A stretch of 64,000 nt of DNA from Aliidongia dinghuensis (GCF_014643535.1 NZ_BMJQ01000010.1:233575-297574), one strand, 5' to 3'. Positions 27,796 through 35,831 are shown, counted from the first letter of the stretch. Made by a program: numbers and translations. The notes: generated by a model from the sequence alone, not told the origin.

Positions 27796-27806
27796 CGTAA
27801 ATTACG
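27796..27806. promoter_or_regulatory. candidate MarR operator upstream of marR-aaeXA genes
   Basis: Near-perfect dyad CGTAA-A-TTACG at the head of an AT-rich tract (27796-27850, with GATAGATAAATAATAAATAGG) that contrasts with the GC-rich surroundings. It lies 91 bp before the marR ATG. MarR proteins bind such short dyads, so autoregulation is plausible. Confidence 0.4.
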
Positions 27807-27896
27807 TAGAAAGAGAATAGATAGATAAATAATAAATAGGATGAAAATTATCTGAGATGGATCTTTCCGTCACCCTATCCGAGCGGGAATATCCCC

Positions 27897-28355
27897 ATGC
27901 CAGACCTTGAGCATAAGTGGCAGATCGGCGTCGAGCTGTTCCAGCTAGGCCGTCGCTGGCGTCGAGTCATCGATGAGGAGCTGCAGGGCTACGGCCTGAC
28001 CGACGCGACCTGGCGGCCGCTGTTCCACCTGGGCCGGCTCGGCGATGGGTTGCGCCAGACGGAACTGGCCGAGGCCATGGAGATCCAGGGCCCGTCGCTC
28101 GTCCGCCTGCTCGACAATCTGGAGCGGGACGGGCTGGTCGAGCGCCGGGAGAATACGGGCGACCGACGTGCCAAGACCATCGTCATGACGCCCGCCGGCC
28201 GGCGCGTTTACGAGCAGGTCGTTGCGGTCACGAGCCGTGTCGCGGATCGGTTGCTCGAGGGGGCCGATGAAGCGGACCTGTCGTCGACGCGGCGCGTATT
28301 CGACGTGCTGGCAACCGCCCTCAAGGCGACGGAGCGCAACGACCATGAGACCTGA
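27897..28355 (+). CDS. MarR family transcriptional regulator
   Basis: 152 residues, one MarR winged-helix domain: dimerisation helix IGVELFQLGRRWRRVIDEEL, HTH in LRQTELAEAMEIQGPSLVRLLDNLERDGLV, wing RRENTGDRRAKTIVMTPAGRRV. The D-x-R wing motif (GDRRAK) is intact. MarR proteins usually sense small aromatic acids. It lies between the AaeB-like and AaeX/AaeA-like genes, so it probably controls this export module in response to its substrates (inference). Confidence 0.93.
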   Translation: MPDLEHKWQIGVELFQLGRRWRRVIDEELQGYGLTDATWRPLFHLGRLGDGLRQTELAEAMEIQGPSLVRLLDNLERDGLVERRENTGDRRAKTIVMTPAGRRVYEQVVAVTSRVADRLLEGADEADLSSTRRVFDVLATALKATERNDHET

Positions 28356-28400
28356 CGCGTTCGCCGTCCCGCCCTGCTTCCTGCCGAGGATGCTCGCCGC

Positions 28401-28604
28401 ATGATTTCCGAGCTCGACGTCGCCGGCATCTACATGGCGCCGATCGTCGCCTTCGTCCTTGCGGCAGTGCCGATCTTTATCGTCATCCGCGTCGTCCTCA
28501 CGCGGCTGGGCTTCTGGCGCGCCATCTGGCACCCCGCCCTGTTCGAGGTGGCGCTTTTCCTGTCGATCCTGTCGCTTCTCGTGCTGCTCTGGCCGGCTCC
28601 CTGA
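28401..28604 (+). CDS. DUF1656 small membrane protein, AaeX-like
   Basis: 67 residues with two membrane helices (about 11-30 and 45-64). It opens with the family's MISELDVAGIYMAPIVAF and has the conserved FWRAIWHPALFEVALF segment. In E. coli aaeX is the first gene of aaeXAB and its role is unknown. Here it sits 15 nt before the HlyD-type adaptor gene, keeping the X-A order, while the B component is upstream beyond marR. Confidence 0.93.
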   Translation: MISELDVAGIYMAPIVAFVLAAVPIFIVIRVVLTRLGFWRAIWHPALFEVALFLSILSLLVLLWPAP

Positions 28605-28619
28605 AGGATGTGACCTTCC

Positions 28620-29540
28620 ATGCGTTTTCTCGTCAGATTCTCACGCACCGCGATCACGCTGGTCATGGTGCTGCTGGCCGCCCTCCTCGTCGCCGCCTTG
28701 TGGCAGCGCTACATGCTGGCGCCCTGGACGCGTGACGGCCGGGTGCGCGCCGAGGTCGTCGACGTCGCGCCCGAGGTGCCCGGAACCATCGTCGACGTCC
28801 CGGTGCGCGACAATCAGTTCGTGCACAAGGGCGACGTGCTGTTCACGATCGACCCGGTGCGCTTCAAGATCGCGATCGCCCAGGCCCAGGCGACGGTCGA
28901 CGGCGCCAAGGAGCAGCTGCAGCTCCGGCAGTCGGACGCCAGGCGCCGGCAGGGGCTGACCGGCGTCGTCTCGGCCGAGGAGCAGGAGAATACACGCAGC
29001 AACGCCTCGATCGCGAGCGCGCAACTCGAGGCGGCGCAGGCGGCGCTCGATCTCGCCAAGCTCAATCTCGAGCGCTCCGTCATCCATTCGCCGGTCAACG
29101 GCTACGTCACCAATCTGCGCCTGCGCGTCGGCGACTACGCGACCGCCGGCCAGGCGCGCGTCTCGGTGATCGATTCCGACTCCTTCTGGATCAGCGGCTA
29201 TTTCGAGGAAACGAAGCTCGGCAAGATCCACAACGGCGATCCGGCGCGGATCAAGCTCATGGGCTATGCACCGATCATCACCGGCCATGTCGACACGATC
29301 GCGCGCGGCATCAACGACCGCAACGCCTCGCCCGACAAGCAGGGCCTGCAGGACGTGAACCCGGTATTCACCTGGGTCCGCCTCGCCCAGCGCATCCCGG
29401 TGCGCATCGCCATCGACCATGTGCCGGACGGCGTAACGCTCGCCGCCGGCTCGACCTGCACGATCTCGGTCGGCGCAGAAGGCCAGGCCCCGACGACGCT
29501 GATCGGCCGCCTGCGTGATGCACTGGACCAGGTGCTCTGA
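28620..29540 (+). CDS. HlyD/AaeA-like membrane fusion (periplasmic adaptor) protein
   Basis: 306 residues. One N-terminal membrane anchor (about 10-28) is followed by the biotinyl-lipoyl half-motif APEVPGTIVDVPVRDNQFVHKGDVLFTIDP, a helical hairpin (about 80-150) and the barrel domain VIHSPVNGYVTNLRLRVGDYATAG. This short form matches AaeA/EmrA-type adaptors that link an inner-membrane exporter to an outer-membrane channel. AAGGATGTG precedes the ATG. The next gene follows after a single base. Confidence 0.93.
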   Translation: MRFLVRFSRTAITLVMVLLAALLVAALWQRYMLAPWTRDGRVRAEVVDVAPEVPGTIVDVPVRDNQFVHKGDVLFTIDPVRFKIAIAQAQATVDGAKEQLQLRQSDARRRQGLTGVVSAEEQENTRSNASIASAQLEAAQAALDLAKLNLERSVIHSPVNGYVTNLRLRVGDYATAGQARVSVIDSDSFWISGYFEETKLGKIHNGDPARIKLMGYAPIITGHVDTIARGINDRNASPDKQGLQDVNPVFTWVRLAQRIPVRIAIDHVPDGVTLAAGSTCTISVGAEGQAPTTLIGRLRDALDQVL

Positions 29541-29541
29541 C

Positions 29542-31011
29542 GTGCGCCGTCGCCCGCTCATCCACCGCCCCCTGCTCCACCGCCTCTGCCCGTTCGTCCT
29601 CGCCGGCCTCGCCGCCGCCTGCACGGTCGGCCCGGACTACAAGCCGGACGAGATGGCGGTGCCGGCCGATTGGACCGAGGCGAAACCACCCGGGACCGAC
29701 CAGGTGGCACTCGAGCGCCTCAGGAACTGGTGGGCCTCGTTCAACGACCCGGTGCTCAACCGGCTGGTCGAGCAGGTAATCGCCGGCAACGAGGACCTTA
29801 AGATCGCCCGGCAGCGGCTTATCGAGGCGCGCGCGGCCCGCGCCATCGCTGGTTCGGTCGATTATCCGCAGGTCCAGGCCAAGGCGGCGCGGCTGCAATC
29901 CAACTCGAGCACGACGGTCGACTATCCGCCCGGCATCGGCCAGTACCGCACCTGGGAACTGGGCTTCGACGCCTCGTGGGAAATCGACATCTTCGGCGGC
30001 ACGCGCCGGGCGAAAGAGGCGGCGGACGCCGATATCGGCGCCGCGATCGAGGACCGGCGCGCGATCCTGGTGAGCCTCTTGGGCGAGCTCGCCGGCGACT
30101 ATGCCAGCCTGCGCGCCAGCCAGCTGCGCCTCGACATCGCCAATCGCAACATCGAGGCGTCGCGCAAGGCGTTCGACCTGACGCAGCAGGAGTTCCAGCG
30201 CGGACTCGGCACGGATCTCGAGGTCGCCCAGGCGCGCGCGCAATGGGACAATGTCCGGGCCGCCCCGCCGGCCTTGCGCGCGTCGATCGCACGGCTTGCC
30301 CATGCGATCGCCCTGCTCCTCGGCGGCTTCCCGGGCGATCTCGAGAAGGAGCTCTCGAAGCCGGCACCCCTGATGGCCGTGCCGGCGACCCTGCCGGTGG
30401 CGCTGCCGTCGGAGACGCTGGTCAATCGGCCGGACATCCGCCGGGCCGAGCGACGCTACGCCGCCGCGACCGCGCGCATCGGCGTCGCGACGGCCGACCT
30501 GTTCCCGCATTTCTCGATCCCGCTGATGCTGGAGCCGACCTCGGGCACCATCGGCAGCCTGTTCCTGGCAAAGAGCCTCGACTGGTCGGTCGGCCTCGCC
30601 GCCGGCACGCTTATTTATGACGGCGGCAAGACCGACGCCCGGATCGAAAGCGCCAAGGCCGCCGCGGAGGCGTCGCGCATCGGCTATGAGGAGACCGTGC
30701 GCGGCGCGTTCCGCGACGTCGAGGACGCGCTCGTCAATTTCCAGACCGAGACGGAGCGCAACGGCACGCTCAAGGAGGCGGCGGCCGACAGCGACCTGGC
30801 GCAGGATCGCGCGACGAAGCTCTATAGCGCCGGCCTCACCGACTTCCTCAAGGTGCTGGACAGCGAGCGCGCCGCCTTCGCGGCCGAGGATCTCGAGGCG
30901 CAGAGCCGCCTCGCCCTGGTCCAGGATGTAATCGCGCTCTACAAGGCGCTGGGCGGCGGCTGGCAGGGTGTGGACTTCGACCCGCCGCCCGTGGTGGCCG
31001 CGGCGCCCTGA
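29542..31011 (+). CDS. outer membrane efflux lipoprotein (NodT family)
   Basis: 489 residues from a GTG start one base after the adaptor gene's stop, with AGGTG upstream. A lipoprotein signal ends at LAAAC (Cys27). Two OEP (TolC-like) repeats follow, with the usual VGPDYKPDE, FDASWEIDIFGGTRR, RPDIRRAERR and PHFSIPLMLE motifs. It forms the trimeric outer-membrane channel of the AaeAB-like exporter encoded just upstream. A second paralogous channel belongs to the RND pump at 44-45.5 kb. Confidence 0.93.
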   Translation: MRRRPLIHRPLLHRLCPFVLAGLAAACTVGPDYKPDEMAVPADWTEAKPPGTDQVALERLRNWWASFNDPVLNRLVEQVIAGNEDLKIARQRLIEARAARAIAGSVDYPQVQAKAARLQSNSSTTVDYPPGIGQYRTWELGFDASWEIDIFGGTRRAKEAADADIGAAIEDRRAILVSLLGELAGDYASLRASQLRLDIANRNIEASRKAFDLTQQEFQRGLGTDLEVAQARAQWDNVRAAPPALRASIARLAHAIALLLGGFPGDLEKELSKPAPLMAVPATLPVALPSETLVNRPDIRRAERRYAAATARIGVATADLFPHFSIPLMLEPTSGTIGSLFLAKSLDWSVGLAAGTLIYDGGKTDARIESAKAAAEASRIGYEETVRGAFRDVEDALVNFQTETERNGTLKEAAADSDLAQDRATKLYSAGLTDFLKVLDSERAAFAAEDLEAQSRLALVQDVIALYKALGGGWQGVDFDPPPVVAAAP

Positions 31012-31028
31012 CCGTAGCGCCCTCTCCG

Positions 31029-31499
31029 TCAGGCGGCCCGGCGCCCGACGAGCAGGCCGGTCAGGGTGGCGTATAGCGCCGCATCGGAGCCCGCCCGGTC
31101 GAGCGCCGGCAGCGCCTGCGGATCGCGTAGGCCGCGGCAGACCTGCGCCAGCAGATGCGTGCTTTCGGCGGCGCAATCCTCCGGCGTCAGCAGCAGGAAG
31201 ATCGCCGAGACCGGCCGGCCGTCGACCCCGTCGAACGGGATTGGTACCGCCGCGCGCGCGAACAGCGCGAAGCTGTGGTCGAGCACCGGCAACACCGCAT
31301 GCGGGATGGCGACGCCATGGCCGATCGCGGTCGAGCCCAGCGCCTCGCGCCACAGCAGCGACTGAAGCACGAGGCCCGTCGGCAGGCCCAACGCCGCGGC
31401 GGCTCGGGCGGCGAGTTGGCCGAGGGCCTCGGCCTTGCTCGTGGCGCTGAGCCCGCCGAACACGCGGTCGGGCGGCAGCAGATCCAGCGGGAATGTCAT
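31029..31499 (-). CDS. PTS IIA-type (PtsN/fructose-like) protein
   Basis: 156 residues. One EIIA(Fru/Ntr) domain: the phosphorylatable His67 sits in HGVAIPHA, with LLTPEDCAAESTHLLAQV later. Such proteins take phosphate from the nitrogen PTS and regulate other proteins. In alphaproteobacteria ptsN is normally beside rpoN/hpf; this copy has no PTS or rpoN neighbour, so it is a second, orphan IIA. The start ATG at 31499 (MTFPLDLLPPDRVF) is chosen because the longer frame lacks the family's N-terminus. Confidence 0.88.
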   Translation of the reverse strand: MTFPLDLLPPDRVFGGLSATSKAEALGQLAARAAAALGLPTGLVLQSLLWREALGSTAIGHGVAIPHAVLPVLDHSFALFARAAVPIPFDGVDGRPVSAIFLLLTPEDCAAESTHLLAQVCRGLRDPQALPALDRAGSDAALYATLTGLLVGRRAA

Positions 31500-31636
31500 G
31501 TTGCAAACGTCATCTTGCACGGGCAGCGGTCGAGACGGCGCGGCGGTCGGCAAGATCGCTCTCAGGATCCCCCGTGGCCCTGCCGCAACGCCGAACCTTG
31601 GGCCGAAAGCGCATGAAAATTCGATATGCGTCCCGA

Positions 31637-31687
31637 CCGTGAAGTATCAAAGGCCGTGAAGTATCAAAGGCCGTGAAATATCAAAGA
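31637..31687. repeat. three tandem 17-bp repeats
   Basis: Unit CCGTGAAGTATCAAAGG occurs three times head to tail, the third with two base changes. It lies in the 216-nt spacer between the htrA-like gene (29 nt after its stop) and the PTS IIA-like gene (138 nt before its start). It could be an array of binding sites or a slippage repeat. Confidence 0.85.
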
Positions 31688-31715
31688 CGGCCCCGTTCCA
31701 GGGCTGCCCTCGAGA

Positions 31716-33278
31716 CTATTTCTTCGCAGGCCCGCCCTTGGGATCGGCGTCGGCCGAGATGGCCATGAACAGTGTCGAGCCGTGCCGGTTGATGAGCACC
31801 AGCACGTCGCCGGTCGCCGACGCCAGCCGCAATTTCTCGGCCGCATCCTGCGGGTCTTCGACCGGCAACCGGGAGATCGACAGGATGACGTCGCCGGGCA
31901 GGAGGCCGGCCGCCGCGGCGGGACTGTCGTCGGCGATGCCACCGATCACGACGCCCGGCGCTTCCGGCGTCAGATTGTCCTCCTGGCGCACGTCGGCGGT
32001 CAGCGCCGCGAACCACAGCCCGCGGGCGCTGTTGGCCTGGGTCGCCCCGGTCATGGCCGTGGGGGCCGCCGCCTCGGCGTTCGGATCGTTCCGGAGCGCC
32101 TTCGCGACGATCGCCTCGATCTTGAGCGGCGTGCCGTCGCGGTCGACGCTGAACGTGAGCTTGTCGCCGACCCGCGCGCGGCCGACCAGGCGCGAGATAT
32201 CGTGCACCGCCTGGGTCAGATGGCCGTCGGCGCTCTTGATCACGTCGCCGACCTGCAGGCCCGCCTGGTCGGCCGGCGCGCCCGGCACGACCTCGACCAC
32301 GATCAGACCCTGCGGATCGTCCGGATCCTGGTGCAGCGCACCGGCGATCTCCGGCCCGACGACCTGGACGCTGACGCCCAGATAGCCGTGGTTCGCGTGG
32401 CCTTCCTCCTGCAGATGCTTTACGACCAGCCGGGCGATGCTGGACGGGATGGCGAAGCCGATGCCGATGTTGCCGCCGGACGGCGAATAAATCGCCGTGT
32501 TGATGCCGACGACGCGGCCCGACGTGTCGAAGGTCGGCCCGCCCGAACTGCCGCGGTTGATTGGCGCGTCGATCTGCAGGAAATCGTCGAACGGCCCGTG
32601 CTGGATGTCGCGGCCGAGGGCGGAGACGATGCCGGTCGTCACCGTGCCGCCGAGCCCGAACGGATTGCCGACCGTCATCACCCAGTCGCCGACCTCGATC
32701 TTGTCGCTGTCGCCCCAGGTGAGCGCCGGCAGCTTGACCTTGGTCGCGATCTTGAGCACGGCAAGGTCGGTCTTGGGGTCGGTCCCGACGATGGTTGCCG
32801 GATGCCGGGAATTGTCCTGGTACACGACCGTGACCTTGTTCGCGTTCGTGATGACGTGGTTGTTGGTCACGACGAAGCCGGCTGGATCGACGATGAAGCC
32901 GGAGCCGAGCGAGATGTTCTTCTGGCCAGGCCGCGGCGTCGACGGCGGGACCGGCTGACCGTGCTCGCCGAAATAGCGACGCATGAACTCGTCGAACGGC
33001 GTTTCGCCCTGCCCGCCCTCGCTGCCGGCGATGTCGTTGCCGTCGCCGGACGCCTCGGCCGGGACCTCGGCGACGATATTGACGACCGAGGGCAGCACGC
33101 GCTTCACCAGCGGCGACAGGGTCGGCAGCGGGATCGGGGCTGCAGCCGGCGGCGCTTTCTTGGCCGCCTCGGCGGCGGTTTCCGCCTGGGCGGGCGCCCC
33201 CACCGTCAACATCAGCCCGGCAACGGCAACGAGCAATCCTGGGTTACGGAACCGATCGACGACAAGGCGCAACGACAA
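31716..33278 (-). CDS. HtrA/DegP-type periplasmic serine protease
   Basis: 520 residues. A signal peptide (about 1-32, ending APAQAET), a trypsin-like domain with triad His141 (VVTNNHVI), Asp171 (DPKTDLAVL) and Ser245 (NRGSSGGP), then two PDZ domains (about 295-385 and 405-510). The family's oxyanion motif is usually GNSGG; here it is GSSGG, a mild variant. It degrades or refolds misfolded envelope proteins. The start is TTG at 33278: an in-frame TAA lies six codons upstream and no ATG is available, so another nearby TTG cannot be excluded. Confidence 0.93.
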   Translation of the reverse strand: MSLRLVVDRFRNPGLLVAVAGLMLTVGAPAQAETAAEAAKKAPPAAAPIPLPTLSPLVKRVLPSVVNIVAEVPAEASGDGNDIAGSEGGQGETPFDEFMRRYFGEHGQPVPPSTPRPGQKNISLGSGFIVDPAGFVVTNNHVITNANKVTVVYQDNSRHPATIVGTDPKTDLAVLKIATKVKLPALTWGDSDKIEVGDWVMTVGNPFGLGGTVTTGIVSALGRDIQHGPFDDFLQIDAPINRGSSGGPTFDTSGRVVGINTAIYSPSGGNIGIGFAIPSSIARLVVKHLQEEGHANHGYLGVSVQVVGPEIAGALHQDPDDPQGLIVVEVVPGAPADQAGLQVGDVIKSADGHLTQAVHDISRLVGRARVGDKLTFSVDRDGTPLKIEAIVAKALRNDPNAEAAAPTAMTGATQANSARGLWFAALTADVRQEDNLTPEAPGVVIGGIADDSPAAAAGLLPGDVILSISRLPVEDPQDAAEKLRLASATGDVLVLINRHGSTLFMAISADADPKGGPAKK

Positions 33279-33377
33279 TTCGACACCGGGCGGTTATGGG
33301 CACTGAACGGCATATAGTTCAGCGAATTCACGCGCGCAATGCGCACCACAACCCCGCCGATCAGCGCCGGCCACGCC

Positions 33378-34097
33378 TCAACGGCGGAACGTCACCACCA
33401 GCACGTCGCGATAGGCCGGCTGCGCCGGGTCGAGCGGCTCGACCGGCGTCACGCCGTGATACACCCGGCCGTCATCGACGAGCGCTGCATCCAGGGGCTG
33501 CTTCAGCGTGAAGCTGCCGAGCGGCTTCTGATCGATGTCGTGGATCGTCGTGACGCCGCTCGCGATATTGTCGCGCGCCACCAGCAGGACCAGCACCCAG
33601 TCGACGCCGTCGCGATGCAGCCCTTCCGGCGTCGGGCGGCCTTCCTCACCCGCCCGCGCCTCGATGCGGAACTGGTGCACCTCGACATGCCAGGCCCCGG
33701 GCCGGGTCGCGGCCGGCGTCAGCCCGTCGAACAGCGTGAAGCACGCGGTCAGGATCGCCGTCATGGCGGGATGCGTCCCCACCTCGGGCAGGATCGGCTC
33801 GAACCAGCGTTCGAGCCCCCCGTTCAGCGGGTTGTAGTCGCGGCTCTGATAGTGCGGCTGATGCGGCTTGCGCTGGATGCCGGCGGCCGAGACGGCGAAG
33901 GCGGCGTGGCGGCGACGGCGATAGCGGCCGCCGTCCGCCATATAGGTATCGAGGCCGAGATCGTTCCAGCTTTGGGCGAACCGCGCCCAGTCGTCCAGGC
34001 CGGCCTGCCGAAAGACCGAAGTCATCGCATCCGCCTCGACGAACGCGAAGCCGCGCTCCTCGAGCCGGGTCGCGATCGGGTGCAGAAGCTCGTCCAT
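33378..34097 (-). CDS. 2-oxoglutarate/Fe(II) dioxygenase family protein (PF10014-like)
   Basis: 239 residues. The double-stranded beta-helix oxygenase fold has iron ligands His161 and Asp163 (GLHRDGVDW) and a distal His214 (RVYHGVTPV), with a C-terminal Arg for 2-oxoglutarate. The QPHYQSRDYNPLNGG segment is typical of the family that includes the Bacillus L-isoleucine hydroxylase. It probably hydroxylates a free amino acid or similar small acid; substrate unknown. The ATG at 34097 has TTGGAGA upstream; the longer frame does not. Confidence 0.85.
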   Translation of the reverse strand: MDELLHPIATRLEERGFAFVEADAMTSVFRQAGLDDWARFAQSWNDLGLDTYMADGGRYRRRRHAAFAVSAAGIQRKPHQPHYQSRDYNPLNGGLERWFEPILPEVGTHPAMTAILTACFTLFDGLTPAATRPGAWHVEVHQFRIEARAGEEGRPTPEGLHRDGVDWVLVLLVARDNIASGVTTIHDIDQKPLGSFTLKQPLDAALVDDGRVYHGVTPVEPLDPAQPAYRDVLVVTFRR

Positions 34098-34285
34098 CGC
34101 CGTCTCCAAGGATCTTCCCCCAAGGGTCTTCAACGCCGTGTTAACTCGGCGCTACTAGCCTGACCGGAACTGCGGCCGAACCGGCCAAGGGATTTTCGCC
34201 GCCCAGAACCGCGCCCCAGGCGTAGGATGGCAACTCAGGGTGGCGCGGCGAGCGGAACGGCACCGAAAACTTGGGAGCAACGACG

Positions 34286-34645
34286 ATGGTGGATTCGCTG
34301 GCGAGCGCCTCGTCCAACGCGCTGGGTGGCCTCGAGGCTGCGCAGAACCGCATCGCCACGGCCGCGTCCAATATCGCAAACGCCAGCGACGGAATTGCGT
34401 CGTCGGAGACATCGTCCGGCCCAGCGACGTCCGGAAATGCGCCACCGTTGACGGGCGGCCAGATCGGCCCGGCCGCCGGCCAGGTTCACGAGGCCCTTGC
34501 CCAACAGGAGCTTGGGGGCGCTGGGGGCGACCTGTCGACCAATCTCATCTCGGTCGCTGCCGCCAAGATCAGCTACGAGGCAAATGCCAAGGTGCTGAAG
34601 ACGGTCGACAAGCTCGCCAAGGACGCGATCGACATCGTCACCTGA
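34286..34645 (+). CDS. orphan FlgC-like (flagellar rod-type) small protein
   Basis: 119 residues. The N-terminus (LGGLEAAQNRIATAASNIANAS) has the helix and SNIANA motif of flagellar rod/hook proteins, and the C-terminus (LISVAAAKISYEANAKVLKTVDKL) is the matching coiled helix of FlgC/FlgG. The middle domain is reduced to about 50 low-complexity residues. No other flagellar gene is in the window. GGGAGC lies eight bases before the ATG. It may be a degenerate rod protein or a rod-like secreted protein; I recognise the ends, not a function. Confidence 0.75.
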   Translation: MVDSLASASSNALGGLEAAQNRIATAASNIANASDGIASSETSSGPATSGNAPPLTGGQIGPAAGQVHEALAQQELGGAGGDLSTNLISVAAAKISYEANAKVLKTVDKLAKDAIDIVT

Positions 34646-34686
34646 CGATGCCAGAGGAAACGATGCCTGAGGAAACGATGCCGGCC
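34645..34686 (+). repeat. 15-bp direct repeat just after the FlgC-like gene
   Basis: ACGATGCCAGAGGAA is followed by ACGATGCCTGAGGAA and the partial copy ACGATGCC. Each unit contains a ribosome-site-like GAGGAA and an ATG, giving only a peptide of about a dozen residues. Probably a slippage repeat. Confidence 0.5.
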
Positions 34687-34696
34687 TAAACCCGGC

Positions 34697-34870
34697 CTAT
34701 CGCGCCATCGCTTCGATTTTCTTCGCCACCAGTTCCCACTGATGCGCGGCGGACATGCTGCCGCCGAGGCTGCTGTTCTCGGCCCGTTTGCGCGCCTGGT
34801 CGGCGGCCTTCTTGCCAAACTGTTCGATGAGGGAGCGTGCAGCTTTCACCAATTCGACGTCTTCGCTCAT
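34697..34870 (-). CDS. small conserved-looking protein, unknown
   Basis: 57 residues, highly charged: MSEDVELVKAARSLIEQF, then GKKAADQARKRAENSSLGG and a helical end HQWELVAKKIEAMAR. It is probably cytoplasmic and alpha-helical. I have no firm family name, though small proteins of this helical, Ala/Lys-rich kind are frequent in Rhodospirillales. It lies downstream of the RRM gene on the same strand, 81 nt after it. Codon use (GC-rich third positions) and the sensible amphipathic helices support a real gene. Confidence 0.6.
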   Translation of the reverse strand: MSEDVELVKAARSLIEQFGKKAADQARKRAENSSLGGSMSAAHQWELVAKKIEAMAR

Positions 34871-34951
34871 GCAGGCTGGACCATCTCGAAATCAAAAGGA
34901 CAGTGGCTCTCGACCGCCCCACCCACGGATCGGCCGCACCGCATATAAGCC

Positions 34952-35404
34952 TTATGGCCGAACAATCCGACTTTTTTTGTATTCGACGACGACGGTTCGC
35001 GCAGTTTTTGCCGCAGGCGCGGCGATTTTGCCATCGAGCGCCTCGGCCACGAACGGGCGCGGCACGGGCGCCGGACCCGCTGCCGGCATCGGCGCGGGCT
35101 TCGGCCGGGATGCCGCCGCGGCGGCCTTGGCCGACTTCGGCGCCGGCGGCTTGGCGCGGCCGACCTTGATCTTGCGCTTGCCGACCATGGTCCGGTCGAC
35201 CGCGCTGATCGCCTTTTCGACGGCGCCATCGGGCGCCAGCGCCACGACGCCGATCCGCGCCTGGCCCGAATTCGCCGGGATCTGGCGGATTTCCGCGCCG
35301 ATTACAATGCCGTAGTCCTCGAACAGATCCGCAAGCTTCGGTGCCGTCATGTCGTCGGGCAGATTGGTGACGATGAGGTTACCTTTGAAGGGGACCGGGC
35401 GCAT
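34952..35404 (-). CDS. RRM-type RNA-binding protein
   Basis: 150 residues. One RNA recognition motif at about 6-82: RNP2-like NLIVTNLPDDMT and RNP1-like QARIGVVAL. The aromatic residues usual in RNP1 are missing, so base stacking would be weak. A long Ala/Pro/Lys-rich disordered tail follows. Small RRM proteins occur in many alphaproteobacteria and cyanobacteria, often cold-responsive. The minus-strand transcript runs into TTCGG and an A-rich stretch near 34970-34980. Confidence 0.85.
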   Translation of the reverse strand: MRPVPFKGNLIVTNLPDDMTAPKLADLFEDYGIVIGAEIRQIPANSGQARIGVVALAPDGAVEKAISAVDRTMVGKRKIKVGRAKPPAPKSAKAAAAASRPKPAPMPAAGPAPVPRPFVAEALDGKIAAPAAKTARTVVVEYKKSRIVRP

Positions 35405-35831
35405 GAGCTGTCTTTCGAGCAGGGAATTCGTCGTAGTTTATGCTGCAATGCAATAAATCGGAAGAGAAACATGCCGGCACGGTGCCACACCGGCGAAAAG
35501 GGCCCTGAGCGACCGAAAGCTCGACAACCGGGCCTGCGGACAAGAAAAGTATTCCTGCAGCGAACGCGCCGTCGAGAGGCCGAGCCGCGCCATGATCCTA
35601 TGACGGACCTGCAAAAACGCGGTGTGTCGCGCTTCTCACAATCATTGGTGGAATTTCATATTGCAGTGCAGTGACGCACAATCGTGATTACGGTTGGCTT
35701 ACTTTGCTTTCGAAGCGATCCACCACAATCTTGACGGTTGAAAACAAACGGCGCAGGACACGGGAGATGACGAAAGAGACTCGGGCGGCTTGCCCATATC
35801 CCTTTCGTCGTCCGGCAAGGGAGACTTCGTC
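35405..35831. promoter_or_regulatory. divergent spacer with two TGCA-rich dyads
   Basis: 427 nt without a convincing gene. Near its ends are TGCTGCAATGCAATA (35441-35455) and TTGCAGTGCAG (35661-35671), related TGCA-N-TGCA dyads. They resemble the TGC-rich sites that PhaR-type regulators use at phasin promoters. A 67-residue plus-strand frame here (35471-35674) has no ribosome site and unlikely composition. Confidence 0.35.

Noticed and set aside
29368..31506. 712-residue minus-strand frame over the outer membrane factor gene
   Set aside because: Antisense shadow of the efflux lipoprotein gene; no recognisable domain and no ribosome site.
31637..31687. CRISPR-like array
   Set aside because: The units are 17 bp and directly adjacent with no spacers, so it is a simple tandem repeat.
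35471..35674. 67-residue plus-strand frame in the RRM/HAD spacer
   Set aside because: No ribosome site, Arg-rich composition without secondary-structure logic, and it crosses the candidate regulatory dyads.
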